In this document: piece after piece, positions 8,184 to 16,743 of the stretch
How positions within the stretch are numbered: position 1 is the first letter of the stretch
Layout: every line of letters begins with the position of its first letter
Assembly: GCA_963784175.1 (NCBI GenBank)
Contig: CAWAQJ010000018.1
Span: 248,001-312,000, forward strand
DNA from: JAIBJN01 sp963784175
GTDB lineage: Bacteria > Actinomycetota > Thermoleophilia > Gaiellales > Gaiellaceae
Direction: 5' to 3'
DNA length: 64,000 nucleotides
The notes under the pieces: model-generated
What the model was told of the DNA's origin: nothing
The model's input: only the letters and a program-made list of their open reading frames with translations
The model's database searches: none
Position numbers and translations under genes: made by a program

Positions 8184-9107
8184 ATGCTGGCCGGCGCCCA
8201 CGTCTCCACGAGCGGAGGGATCCACACGGCGATCGACCGGGCGGTCGAGCGCGGGTGCGAGTCCGTCCAGATCTTCACGCAGAGCCCGCGCGCCTGGCGC
8301 CCGACGAACCATCCCGAGGAGAACATCAAGCTCTTCCGGAAGCGGCGCGAGGAAGAGGAGATCGGAGCGGTCGTCTGCCACGCGCTCTACCTCATCAACC
8401 TGGGGACGGCGGACAAGGCGCTGTGGAAGAAGTCGCGCGACACCCTGCTGAACACGGTCGGCGTCGCGTGCGCGATCGGCGCCGACGGCGTCGTCCTCCA
8501 CGTCGGCTCCCACCTGGGAGCCGGTTTCGAGGCCGGCCTCGACCACGCGGCACCGGCGCTCGAAGAGGCGCTCGCCGCCTGTCAGGGCCCGACGTGGCTC
8601 CTGCTCGAGAACTCGGCGGGGACCGGCGCCACGATGGGACGTTCCGTCGACGAGCTCGCCGCGCTCTTCAACCGCCTGGACGGGCACCCGAAGCTCGGCC
8701 TCTGCCTCGACTCGTGCCACCTCTGGGTGTCGGGAACCGACGTGACCGACCCTGACGTCGTCGACGAGACCTTCGGCGACGTCGACCGGCGCATCGGGCT
8801 CGATCGCCTCCGCTGCCTCCACGTGAACGACGCGGACTCGGGGCTCGGCTCGAACCGGGACCGTCACGCCAACATCTGCAAGGGCGAGATGGGCGAAGGC
8901 CTCGGCGCCTTCCTCGCGCACCCGCGCGTCCAGGGGCTGCCGGCCATCCTGGAGACCCCCGGGCCGAAAGGCGGCCCCGACGCAGCCGAGGTCCAGCGCC
9001 TCAAGGACCTCCACGCCCGCTGGGCGAGCGCTACGCGGCCTGGTCGCTCTGCTCGACGACCCGGAAGGACGGCTTCCCGCGGGGGAGCTCGAAAAACTCG
9101 GGGTTGA
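8184..9107 (+). CDS. nfo: Deoxyribonuclease IV (AP endonuclease, Nfo family)
   Basis: 307-residue TIM-barrel endonuclease of base-excision repair, cleaving 5' of abasic sites with three Zn ions. The start is LAGAHVSTSGG. Metal-ligand segments include FTQSPRAW, CHALYLINL, VLHVGSH, LLENSAG, GLCLDSCHLWVSG, CLHVNDA, SNRDRHANICKGEMGEG and ILETPG. The family is usually ~280 residues; the extra ~28 residues at the end are Arg-rich and encoded opposite the last codons of the next gene, so they are probably an unconserved tail. TACGAT upstream supports the ATG at 8184 over the out-of-frame ATG at 8176. Confidence 0.93.
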   Translation: MLAGAHVSTSGGIHTAIDRAVERGCESVQIFTQSPRAWRPTNHPEENIKLFRKRREEEEIGAVVCHALYLINLGTADKALWKKSRDTLLNTVGVACAIGADGVVLHVGSHLGAGFEAGLDHAAPALEEALAACQGPTWLLLENSAGTGATMGRSVDELAALFNRLDGHPKLGLCLDSCHLWVSGTDVTDPDVVDETFGDVDRRIGLDRLRCLHVNDADSGLGSNRDRHANICKGEMGEGLGAFLAHPRVQGLPAILETPGPKGGPDAAEVQRLKDLHARWASATRPGRSARRPGRTASRGGARKTRG

Positions 9108-9498
9108 CGCACCCCAGCTCGTCCGCGCGGTGGCCGTAGCAGCTGGACACCTCGGCGCGGCACATCGGTAGCGGCTGTCGCACCGCCCGCACGGCCCCGA
9201 AGCCGCCCTTGCGACCTCGTGCCTCGTCGAGCAGGTCGAGATCGATCTCGACGGAGTAGACCTTCTGCATGCAGCCGACGTACGTGCGGCCCCACTCCTC
9301 GTACGCGTAGAGGAACGGGCATGCGCGCTCCACGCAGGCGGCCGGGTAGACGACCTTGTCGCAGTGCACCCGGCAGCGTCGACACTCGGTCTCCTCCTGA
9401 GGCCGAAGCGGAAGTTCGGTGCCGGTAAACAGTGGTCGCCGCACAGGCTTCGTCACTGGATTGTCGACAGGCTTCGGCGCCCCCGCAAGTCTTGACAT
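9031..9498 (-). CDS. Small cysteine-rich protein of unknown function
   Basis: 155 residues, not recognised. About ten Cys are arranged as CRRCRVHC, AACVERAC, GC, MC and SSC, then GC, suggesting a metal site (zinc ribbon or Fe-S) or several disulfides. There is no signal peptide or membrane helix, so cytoplasmic metal binding is more likely. Recognisable phrases are ACPFLYAYEEWGRTYVGCMQKVY and ELPRGKPSFRVVEQ. The 3' end overlaps the convergent nfo gene by 77 bp. The ATG is the first in the frame and follows an AT-poor region without a clear Shine-Dalgarno. Confidence 0.65.
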   Translation of the reverse strand: MSRLAGAPKPVDNPVTKPVRRPLFTGTELPLRPQEETECRRCRVHCDKVVYPAACVERACPFLYAYEEWGRTYVGCMQKVYSVEIDLDLLDEARGRKGGFGAVRAVRQPLPMCRAEVSSCYGHRADELGCVNPEFFELPRGKPSFRVVEQSDQAA

Positions 9499-9535
9499 GC
9501 CACGCGTTCGGGTGTAGGCCGAGCGCTGCCAGGCG

Positions 9536-10261
9536 TCAAATTTCGTTGGTGAGGCGTCGGACGACGTTGAGCACGTCCATGGGCGTGAACGCCTCGAAGT
9601 CCGGGTCGAGGCCGCGCTCGTCGTCGTCCGCGCGGAACCACAGCGCGAGGACCGTCGCCATCCCGAGCTCCTTCGCCCCGCGCACGTCCTCGTAGCGGCG
9701 GTCGCCGACGAAGAGGGCTTCCTCGGGCGCGACGTCGAGGCGGGTGAGCACCTCCTCGAAGATCGCCGGGTGCGGCTTGCGTTTGCCGATCTCCGAGGAG
9801 AAGACGGCTGCGTCGAGCCGCTCGGCCAGTCCCATGCGCGCCAGGTCGCCGTGGAGGAGCCAGCCCGGGTCGAAGGCGTTCGACACGAGCCCCGTCGCGA
9901 GCCCGCGGTCGCGCAGCGAGTCGAGGAGAGCGTGGGTCTGCGCCCCCATCTGGCGCGCCGGCTCCCAGGCCGCGTGCTCGGCCGCCAGGAAGCGGTCGAG
10001 GGCCGCGTCGTCGACCTGGACGCCGAAACCCTCGAGCAGCTCCCGGATCATCCCCGGGTACTCGACCTCGTCCACCGACCCCGGAACGAAGAGCAGCGGG
10101 AGGTACTGCTCGCGGAAGCGGGCGGCGGTTTCGTCCGGGCCCGGAAGGCCGTCGCGCTCGAGGGTGGCGAGGCCGGCCTCCCAGCCCGCCTCGAGCAACG
10201 TCTCGTCGTAGGCGAAGTGAAAGAGGGTGTCCCCCCAGTCGAAAAGCACCGCGCGCAGCAC
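9536..10261 (-). CDS. HAD-superfamily hydrolase (subfamily IA)
   Basis: 241-residue haloacid-dehalogenase fold phosphatase. Motif I is FDWGDTL (nucleophile D8, general acid replaced by the G-D pair D11). A helical cap spans about 20-95, motif II is GLVSNAF, the Lys motif is SEIGKRKPHPAIFEE, and motif III/IV is ALFVGDRRYEDVRGAKELGM. The substrate is unknown; such enzymes often act on phosphoglycolate or sugar phosphates. The GTG start is supported by TAACCT 7 nt upstream. It is divergent from the Ca/H antiporter with only ~20 bp between start codons. Confidence 0.85.
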   Translation of the reverse strand: MLRAVLFDWGDTLFHFAYDETLLEAGWEAGLATLERDGLPGPDETAARFREQYLPLLFVPGSVDEVEYPGMIRELLEGFGVQVDDAALDRFLAAEHAAWEPARQMGAQTHALLDSLRDRGLATGLVSNAFDPGWLLHGDLARMGLAERLDAAVFSSEIGKRKPHPAIFEEVLTRLDVAPEEALFVGDRRYEDVRGAKELGMATVLALWFRADDDERGLDPDFEAFTPMDVLNVVRRLTNEI

Positions 10262-10268
10262 GCGTCAG

Positions 10269-10274
10269 AGGTTA
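10269..10274 (-). promoter_or_regulatory. -10 box, leaderless HAD gene start
   Basis: TAACCT on the minus strand, 7 nt before the GTG at 10261. Confidence 0.5.
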
Positions 10275-10280
10275 GTTAGG

Positions 10281-11345
10281 GTGCGCCCGGCCGTGATCCG
10301 GAAGGTTCTCTATGCCCTGCTCGCCCTCGGCCCCGCGGTCGTTCTCGTCGACCGGTTCACCGACGTCGGCGACATCACGCTCTTCGTGCTCGCGGCCGCC
10401 GCGCTCATCCCGTTGGCGTGGCTCATCGGCGAGGCGACCGAGCACGCGGCGCATCACACCGGCCCCGGCATCGGCGGCTTTCTGAACGCGACCTTCGGCA
10501 ACGCGCCCGAGCTGATCATCGCGCTGATCGCCGTCAACGAAGGCCTGACGGAGGTCGTCCGCGGCTCGCTCACGGGCAGCGTGATCGGAAATCTCCTGCT
10601 CGTGCTGGGCTTCTCGCTCGTCTTCGGCGGCTCGGGGCGGCTCGACCGCGAGTCGAGCATGACCTCGTTCGCGCTCGTCGCGATCGCCGTCCTCCTCTTC
10701 CTCATACCGTCGATCCCGGGCTGGGAGGGCGACCCCGACCGGCACTCGCTGGCCGTGCTCTCCGTGCCCGTGTCGATCGCCCTCTTGGTCGTCTACGTCG
10801 CCGTGACCTGGTATTCGCTCCGGCGCCACCGGTCGCTGCACGTCTCCGACGAGGCGGCGACGATGGCCGCCTGGTCGCTGCCGCTCTCGCTCGTCGTCCT
10901 CGGCGCGGCAACGATCGTGACCGGGTTCGTCGCCGAGACGCTCGTCCACACGCTCCAGACCTTCGCCGAGGAGCTCGGCCTGACGGACTTCTTCGTCGCT
11001 GCCGTGATCGTCGCCATCGTCGGGAACGCCGCCGAGCACGGCGGCGCGGTCGTCGTCGCCCACCGTGGGAACATCAAGCTCGCGGCCGAGATCGCGCTCG
11101 CGTCGAGCGCCCAGGTGGCCGTGTTCCTCATCCCCGCGGTCGCGCTTCTCTCCTGGTTGATCGAGCCGCTCTCGCTCGCGTTCCGCCCGATCGAGCTCAT
11201 TGCCGTCGGCGGCTCGGTGCTCTTCACCGCAGCGCTCCTCTGGGGCGGGTACTCCACCCGCTGGCGCGGCTACGCCTTGATCGCGGCCTACATCGGCGTG
11301 GCGATCGCCTTCTTCGCGGTCGGCGACCGCCCCGGTTTCGAGTAG
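10281..11345 (+). CDS. cax: Calcium/proton antiporter (CaCA superfamily, Cax family)
   Basis: Cytoplasmic-membrane exchanger of 354 residues from this start, with about 11 hydrophobic helices. The two inverted alpha repeats are visible: GGFLNATFGNAPELIIALIA in the first half, and VAIVGNAAEHGGAVVVAHRGNIKLA in the second, each with the acidic residue that binds the cation. GEATEHAAHHTG precedes repeat 1. It would export Ca against H+. The GTG at 10281 is chosen for its spacing from the divergent HAD start; GTG 10293 is an alternative, and a longer start at 10227 would lie inside the HAD gene. A hairpin follows the stop. Confidence 0.88.
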   Translation: MRPAVIRKVLYALLALGPAVVLVDRFTDVGDITLFVLAAAALIPLAWLIGEATEHAAHHTGPGIGGFLNATFGNAPELIIALIAVNEGLTEVVRGSLTGSVIGNLLLVLGFSLVFGGSGRLDRESSMTSFALVAIAVLLFLIPSIPGWEGDPDRHSLAVLSVPVSIALLVVYVAVTWYSLRRHRSLHVSDEAATMAAWSLPLSLVVLGAATIVTGFVAETLVHTLQTFAEELGLTDFFVAAVIVAIVGNAAEHGGAVVVAHRGNIKLAAEIALASSAQVAVFLIPAVALLSWLIEPLSLAFRPIELIAVGGSVLFTAALLWGGYSTRWRGYALIAAYIGVAIAFFAVGDRPGFE

Positions 11346-11349
11346 CGCC

Positions 11350-11366
11350 GGGGTTCGGTTAACCCC
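11350..11366 (+). terminator. Hairpin after cax
   Basis: GGGGTT and AACCCC form a 6-bp stem with a 5-nt loop five bases after the stop. There is no T-run, so termination efficiency is uncertain. Confidence 0.4.
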
Positions 11367-11453
11367 ACCTCACGGCTCGCGCTCGCCTCATTGCGGGGCG
11401 GCCCTCGGCGGCTGGAACCATGGTCGCACCCAAGCGCCCAGGAGGTCCGTAGA

Positions 11454-12230
11454 GTGACGGCCATGGAGACAGAACACACTCAGCAGTCAGACCAAGGCAG
11501 TAACGGCGCCGTCGTCACGGCGCACGACGTCGTCCGCGTCTACGGCGAAGGCGACACCGCGGTGAGGGCACTGTGCGGCGTCTCGCTGGACGTCGAGCGC
11601 GCCAAGCTCACCGCCGTCATGGGCCCGTCGGGCTCGGGCAAGTCGACGCTCATGCATATCCTCGCCGGCCTCGACCGCCCGACCGAGGGCGACGTCGAGA
11701 TCGACGGCACCCCCATCGCAAAGCTCGGAGACACCGAGCTGACCAAGCTCCGGCGCGAGCACATCGGCTTCGTCTTCCAGTTCTTCAACCTCCTCCCCAT
11801 GCTCACGGCCGAGGAGAACATCGTTCTCCCGCTGGAGCTCGCCGGCGGCAAGATCGACCGGGACTGGGCGGATTCCGTCATCGAGCGCGTCGGCCTCTCC
11901 GACCGGAAGACCCACCGCCCGGCCGAGCTCTCCGGCGGCCAGCAGCAGCGCGTCGCCATCGCACGGGCGCTCGTCTCGAAGCCGACGGTCGTCTTCGCGG
12001 ACGAGCCGACCGGCAACCTCGACTCGACGACGAGCCAGGAGATCCTCGCGCTCCTCCGTGAGTCCGTCGAGACCCTCGGCCAGACCTTCGTGATGGTCTC
12101 GCACGACCCGAACGCCACCGCGATCGCCGACCGGACGCTCTTCCTCGCCGACGGCCTGATCGTCAGGGAGCTCGGAAAGTCGACCGCTCACGACGTGCTC
12201 GAGACGATGGAGGAAGTGAGCCGGCTGTGA
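11454..12230 (+). CDS. ABC transporter ATP-binding protein (LolD/MacB type)
   Basis: 258-residue ATPase that powers the FtsX-like permease encoded next. Motifs: Walker A GPSGSGKST (57-65), Q-loop FVFQFFN, signature LSGGQQQ (159-165), Walker B VVFADEP (179-185), H-loop VSHD. It belongs to the group that handles lipoprotein, peptide or antibiotic substrates by mechanotransmission rather than classical transport. AGGAGGT at 11440-11446 is 7 nt before the GTG at 11454, which favours that start over the ATG at 11463. The stop overlaps the permease start (GTGA), so the two are one operon. Confidence 0.93.
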   Translation: MTAMETEHTQQSDQGSNGAVVTAHDVVRVYGEGDTAVRALCGVSLDVERAKLTAVMGPSGSGKSTLMHILAGLDRPTEGDVEIDGTPIAKLGDTELTKLRREHIGFVFQFFNLLPMLTAEENIVLPLELAGGKIDRDWADSVIERVGLSDRKTHRPAELSGGQQQRVAIARALVSKPTVVFADEPTGNLDSTTSQEILALLRESVETLGQTFVMVSHDPNATAIADRTLFLADGLIVRELGKSTAHDVLETMEEVSRL

Positions 12231-15004
12231 TTCGGGTCGCGCTCAGGGGCCTGCTCGGGCGCAAGCTCCGCGCCACGCTGACGGCGGTCGCCATCGTCCT
12301 CGGCGTCGCCATGGTCAGCGGTACGTACGTCCTCACCGATTCGATCGACCGCGCGTTCGACAACATCTTCAGCGACAGCCGCCAGGGCTCGAACGCGGTG
12401 ATCAGCGGCAAGTCGGCCTTCGACCTGACGGAGGGGAGCGGTGCTACAGCTCCCTCGTTCGACGAGTCGCTCCTCGACGAGGTTCGCGGCGCGCCGGATG
12501 TGGCCGCGGCCGAGGGAAGCGTCGACGGCGAGGCGCAGATCATCGGCGACGACGGCAAGGCGATCGTCTACGGCGGCGCCCCGAACCTCGGCTTCTCGAT
12601 CGCAGACGGCGAGAGCCGCTTCAATCCGCTTCAGCTCGTCGACGGCGCCTGGCCTGGCGACAACGAGGTCGTCATCGACCAGGCCACCGCCGACAAGGAG
12701 GACTTCAAGCTCGGGAACACCGTCGGGATCCAGGGCGCCGGACGCGTTCAGGACCTGACGATCTCCGGATTCGTCCGGTTCGGCTCGGTCTCCACGATTG
12801 GCGGAGCGACGCTGGCCGGATTCGACCTTCCGACGGCCCAGCGCATCTTCGACAAGGAGGGCAAGCTCGACGAGATCGCGGTCGCCGCGCAGTCCGGGGT
12901 CTCGGACGACCAGCTCGTCCAGGAGCTCCAGCCCATCCTGCCGGCCAATACCGAAGTTCAGACGGCCGCGGAACAGGCCCGCAGCGATGCGGAGGACACC
13001 GACGAGTTCATCTCCTTCCTGCAGACGTTCCTGCTCGTGTTCGCGGGCATCGCGCTCTTCGTCGGCTCCTTCGTGATCGCGAACTCGCTCTCGATCACGA
13101 TCGCTCAACGCACGCGTGAGTTCGCGACGTTGCGGACGATCGGCGCATCGCGCCGGCAGGTGCTGACCTCGATCATCGTGGAGTCGCTCACCGTCGGGAT
13201 CATCGCGTCGGTGATCGGGCTCTTCCTGGGGCTCGGACTGGCCAAGGGCCTCTTCTGGCTCTTCGACCTGATCGGCTTCACCCTCCCGAACACCGGGCTC
13301 CTCTTCCAGACCCGCACCATTGTCGTGGCCCTGCTCGTCGGGATCATCGTGACGCTCATCGCCAGCCTTCGCCCCGCCTTCCGTGCAACGAGGGTTCCCC
13401 CCATCGCTGCGGTTCGCGAAGGCGCGACGCTCCCGCCTTCGCGGCTTGCTCGCTTCCGCGCCCCGGGCGCCGGCCTCCTCACCCTTTTCGGCTTCGGCGC
13501 CATCCTCTATGGGCTCTTCGCCGCCGAAGGGACGGCCGCGGTGCTCCTCGGCATCGGCCTCGGCGCGATCCTCGTCTTCTTCGGCGTGGCGTTGTTCGCA
13601 TCGAACCTCGTGTCGGGACTTACCTCGATCGTCAGCCCGGTGGCGACGCCTGCCCTGATCGTTCTCGCCGCGATTTTCTGGCCGTTCTGGCAGCTGCCCT
13701 TCTGGCTCCTACGGTACGGAGTCTGGGGGCCCGGACCCGGCGGCAAGCGAGTGCTCGCGTTCCTCGGCGGCGCGATCCTGAACCCGTTCCTCCTCGTGGT
13801 GGTGCTGGCGATGTCGCTGCGACGGCGCGTGACTTCCTGGCGCCCCGAGTGGCCCGCCGAGTTCCCCGGCGTCCGCCCGGGACGCGTGCCGGCGCAACTG
13901 GGGAGAGACAACACCCGCCGGAACCCACAGCGAACGGCCTCGACGGCGGCAGCGCTGATGATCGGCCTCGCGCTCGTCACGCTGGTCGCCGTACTCGGGC
14001 AGGGCATCCGCTCGACGTTCACGGACGCCGTCGACGACATCTTCGTCGCCGACTACGCGATCACCGCTCAGAACAACTTCTCGCCGATCCCGATCGATGC
14101 CGCCCAGAGTGCGGCCAACACGCCGGGAGCCGAGGATGTCGCCAGCGTCCGCACGGGCGAGGCGCTCGTCTACGGCAACGCGAGCTTCGTGACGGCCGTG
14201 ACGCCCAACGCAGGCGCCTCGATCAATCTCGACTGGGAAGACGGCTCGCAGGCGGTCTTCGCCGAGCTCGGAGCGGACGGCGCGTTCGTCGACGAGGACT
14301 TCGCCGACGACCACAACCTGACCGTCGGCTCGCCGATCTCGATCACGACCCCGGCCGGCAAGAAGCTCGATCTCACGGTCAAGGGCATCTTCGACCCGCC
14401 CGCGGGCGGCTCGCCGTTCGGGAACGTCACCTTCTCGAGCGAGACGTTCGATGCGAACTACGACCAGCCGCAGAACCTCTACTCCTTCGTGGACATGGAC
14501 GGCGGCGTGACCGCCGCGAACACCACGGCTCTCGAGGCGTCGCTGGAGGAGTTCCCGAACGCCAAGGCGCAGACGCGCGAGGAGTTCAAGGACAACCAGG
14601 TTTCGTTCCTCAACAACATCCTGAACGTTCTCTACGTGCTCCTGGCCCTCTCCGTGGTCGTCAGCCTCTTCGGGATCGTCAACACGCTCGTGCTCACCGT
14701 GTTCGAGCGGACGCGCGAGCTGGGAATGCTGCGCGCGATTGGCATGACGCGGCTCCAGGTTCGCCGCATGATCCGCTACGAGAGCGTGATCACGGCGCTG
14801 ATCGGAGCCGTGCTCGGCATCGTGCTCGGGTTCGTCCTCGCAGGCCTGATCGTCTGGCGCATCGACTTCATCGACTTCGCCGTGCCGGTCGGACAGGTGA
14901 TCGTGTTCGCGATCGCCGCCGTGATCGTCGGCATCATCGCCGCGATCTTCCCTGCACGGCGGGCCGCTCGGCTCAACCCGCTCCAGGCCCTCCAGTACGA
15001 GTAG
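12227..15004 (+). CDS. FtsX/MacB-like ABC transporter permease
   Basis: 925-residue permease with two copies of the FtsX-like core. There is an N-terminal helix (residues 1-40), a large extracellular MacB-type periplasmic-core domain, and three TM helices with the coupling stretch RTREFATLRTIGASRRQV (about 297-315). A middle membrane block follows, then LGRDNTRRNPQRTASTAAALMIGLALVTL beginning the second half. The second extracellular domain and final three helices contain FERTRELGMLRAIGMTRLQVRRM (about 825-850). This single-chain double permease is common in actinobacteria. The substrate is unknown. Starts at a GTG overlapping the ATPase stop and ends before a strong terminator. Confidence 0.92.
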   Translation: MIRVALRGLLGRKLRATLTAVAIVLGVAMVSGTYVLTDSIDRAFDNIFSDSRQGSNAVISGKSAFDLTEGSGATAPSFDESLLDEVRGAPDVAAAEGSVDGEAQIIGDDGKAIVYGGAPNLGFSIADGESRFNPLQLVDGAWPGDNEVVIDQATADKEDFKLGNTVGIQGAGRVQDLTISGFVRFGSVSTIGGATLAGFDLPTAQRIFDKEGKLDEIAVAAQSGVSDDQLVQELQPILPANTEVQTAAEQARSDAEDTDEFISFLQTFLLVFAGIALFVGSFVIANSLSITIAQRTREFATLRTIGASRRQVLTSIIVESLTVGIIASVIGLFLGLGLAKGLFWLFDLIGFTLPNTGLLFQTRTIVVALLVGIIVTLIASLRPAFRATRVPPIAAVREGATLPPSRLARFRAPGAGLLTLFGFGAILYGLFAAEGTAAVLLGIGLGAILVFFGVALFASNLVSGLTSIVSPVATPALIVLAAIFWPFWQLPFWLLRYGVWGPGPGGKRVLAFLGGAILNPFLLVVVLAMSLRRRVTSWRPEWPAEFPGVRPGRVPAQLGRDNTRRNPQRTASTAAALMIGLALVTLVAVLGQGIRSTFTDAVDDIFVADYAITAQNNFSPIPIDAAQSAANTPGAEDVASVRTGEALVYGNASFVTAVTPNAGASINLDWEDGSQAVFAELGADGAFVDEDFADDHNLTVGSPISITTPAGKKLDLTVKGIFDPPAGGSPFGNVTFSSETFDANYDQPQNLYSFVDMDGGVTAANTTALEASLEEFPNAKAQTREEFKDNQVSFLNNILNVLYVLLALSVVVSLFGIVNTLVLTVFERTRELGMLRAIGMTRLQVRRMIRYESVITALIGAVLGIVLGFVLAGLIVWRIDFIDFAVPVGQVIVFAIAAVIVGIIAAIFPARRAARLNPLQALQYE

Positions 15005-15015
15005 CCGGAAACGAC

Positions 15016-15045
15016 GAGGGGCGCGGGATCGTTCCCGCGCCCCTC
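15016..15045. terminator. Bidirectional terminator hairpin
   Basis: A perfect 13-bp stem (GAGGGGCGCGGGA with its complement) and a TCGT loop sit between convergent genes. There is no T-tract, but the stem is very stable in both directions. Confidence 0.75.
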
Positions 15046-15067
15046 ATGCCTGCCTGCCCGGGGTGCT

Positions 15068-16588
15068 CTAGGGCCGGTAGATCTCGTAGATCGCGCCTGC
15101 CTGGTTGGACAGCAGGAAGAGGTTGCCGTTCGGGCCGGTGAGGATCTCGGTGACGATCCCGAAGTTCCGGCCGAAGAGCAGGCTCTCGCTCTCGACGATG
15201 TTCCACTTGCCGACGTTGTCGGCGACGAGGTCCTCGAGCCTCGGGTCGCCGCTGACGTCGATGCCCTTCCGGTTCGAGGTCAGCTCGAAGCGGAACAGGT
15301 GGCCTCCCTCGAGGAAGTTCCGGGAGCCGCCCATGAACAGATCGCTGGCGTACTCGTTCCCGAGACCCTTGCCCTCGAGGAAGCCGATCGCGGCCGGGCC
15401 GACCTCGTAGACCCAGGACAGCTCGGGGTCGCTGTAGTGCGCGCCCGGGTACATCTGCAGGCGCGACATCGCCTCGGCGGTCGTGTCGGCGAGGTTCGAC
15501 GGCGGCCAGCGGTTCTGCTGCAGGCCGACGTAGCCGTTCGGGGCGAACGGATCGTTGGTCGGCCCCGGGGTCGTCTCGATCGTCTTGAACTGCGAGACGC
15601 GCGACGCCGGGCCCATGAACTGGATCCAGCCCGAGTTCATGCCGGCCTCGACGACCTCGAGCTCGCTGAACGTATCGTCGCCGTTCGCGGCCTCCCAGAG
15701 CCGGTGGCCCCGCGGGTCGAACGCCATGCCGTAGCCGTTGCGGAAGCCGTACGCGTAGATCTTCTGGATGTTCGCGCCGGCCTCGCCGCCGACCTCGGCG
15801 CCGTAGTCGTAGAACGGGTTCCAGCGGGGCGCCGTCCCGTCCGGGTTGACGCGGATGACGACGCCGGTGAAGTGGGCGTCGTCCGGCATCGGGCCGCCGA
15901 AGATGTCGTCGGCGACCGGCGTGCCGGGCGGGCAGTCGTACACCGTGGTCGGCCCGCAGCGGAGGTTCTGGTTCCAGCCGCGGCGACCGGTGTCGCCGAT
16001 GAAGATGTAGAGCTTGCCGTCGTCGGGCCCGACGCGGAGAACGCCGCCGTCGTGGTTCCCCGCGGCGCCCTGAGCCGGCCCGGGCGTCGCCGGCACAGCC
16101 GGCTGCGCGGCCCGCAGCATGATCACGTTCTGGTCGAACGTCAGCTTCGAGCCGTCCCAGACGAAGCGGTCGACGCGGTTGCCGAGCAGCGGGACGTTGC
16201 CGTTCACGCCGGTGTCGACGCCGATCGAGCTTTCGGTCCAGTAGAGGTACACCCAGCCGTTGACGCGGAACCTCCGGTCGAGGGCCATGCCGAGCAGGCC
16301 ACGCTCGGAGTTCGAGTTGACGGCCAGGTCGAGCACGGGATCGGTCTGCAGGACGCCGTTGATCACCCGGCGAACCTGGCCGTTGGCCTTCTGGTTGACG
16401 AGGATGTCGTTCTCGCCGATGAAGGCCATCCCGGTCGGCTGGCTCAGCCCCAAGGTCAGCGTGCGAACGGCGAGCTCGGGATCGAGCACCTCGGGCGGTC
16501 CCGTCTGGGCCAGTGCGGCCTGCGGCAGGACCAGCGCACCGAGAATCGCCAGCAGCGTCAGCCGCCGGCTCATGCGATGTGCACTCAT
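15068..16588 (-). CDS. Secreted PQQ-dependent sugar dehydrogenase (GSDH family)
   Basis: 506 residues with a signal peptide (about 1-27, RRLTLLAILGALVLPQAALAQ). The mature part is a six-bladed propeller of the soluble aldose/glucose-sorbosone dehydrogenase family: LSQPTGMAFIGENDILVNQKANGQVRRV, SERGLLGMALDRRF, NHDGGVLRVGPDDGKLYIFIGDTG, YGFRNGYGMAFDP, and GNLFLLSNQAGAIYEIYRP at the end. It would oxidise sugars outside the cell with PQQ. GGAGGAGGAGAG immediately before the ATG supports this start. No PQQ biosynthesis genes are in view. It converges on the FtsX-like permease. Confidence 0.88.
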   Translation of the reverse strand: MSAHRMSRRLTLLAILGALVLPQAALAQTGPPEVLDPELAVRTLTLGLSQPTGMAFIGENDILVNQKANGQVRRVINGVLQTDPVLDLAVNSNSERGLLGMALDRRFRVNGWVYLYWTESSIGVDTGVNGNVPLLGNRVDRFVWDGSKLTFDQNVIMLRAAQPAVPATPGPAQGAAGNHDGGVLRVGPDDGKLYIFIGDTGRRGWNQNLRCGPTTVYDCPPGTPVADDIFGGPMPDDAHFTGVVIRVNPDGTAPRWNPFYDYGAEVGGEAGANIQKIYAYGFRNGYGMAFDPRGHRLWEAANGDDTFSELEVVEAGMNSGWIQFMGPASRVSQFKTIETTPGPTNDPFAPNGYVGLQQNRWPPSNLADTTAEAMSRLQMYPGAHYSDPELSWVYEVGPAAIGFLEGKGLGNEYASDLFMGGSRNFLEGGHLFRFELTSNRKGIDVSGDPRLEDLVADNVGKWNIVESESLLFGRNFGIVTEILTGPNGNLFLLSNQAGAIYEIYRP

Positions 16589-16743
16589 CTCTCCTCCTCC
16601 AGGGAATGACTTCGACTACTGCGACGGACGAAGTGCGGCTCGTGCCCGCGCTGGACGCGGTCCCGTTGCCTCCCTTCTCCCCCGACCGCCACTACGCGAC
16701 GGAAGGGAAAGCGGTTTTCTGTCTCGCCTGAGGTGAGGGCGCC

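Noticed and set aside
15299..16609. 436-codon plus-strand frame opposite the sugar dehydrogenase
   Set aside because: Antisense shadow; the minus strand carries a signal peptide, Shine-Dalgarno and complete PQQ-dehydrogenase motifs.
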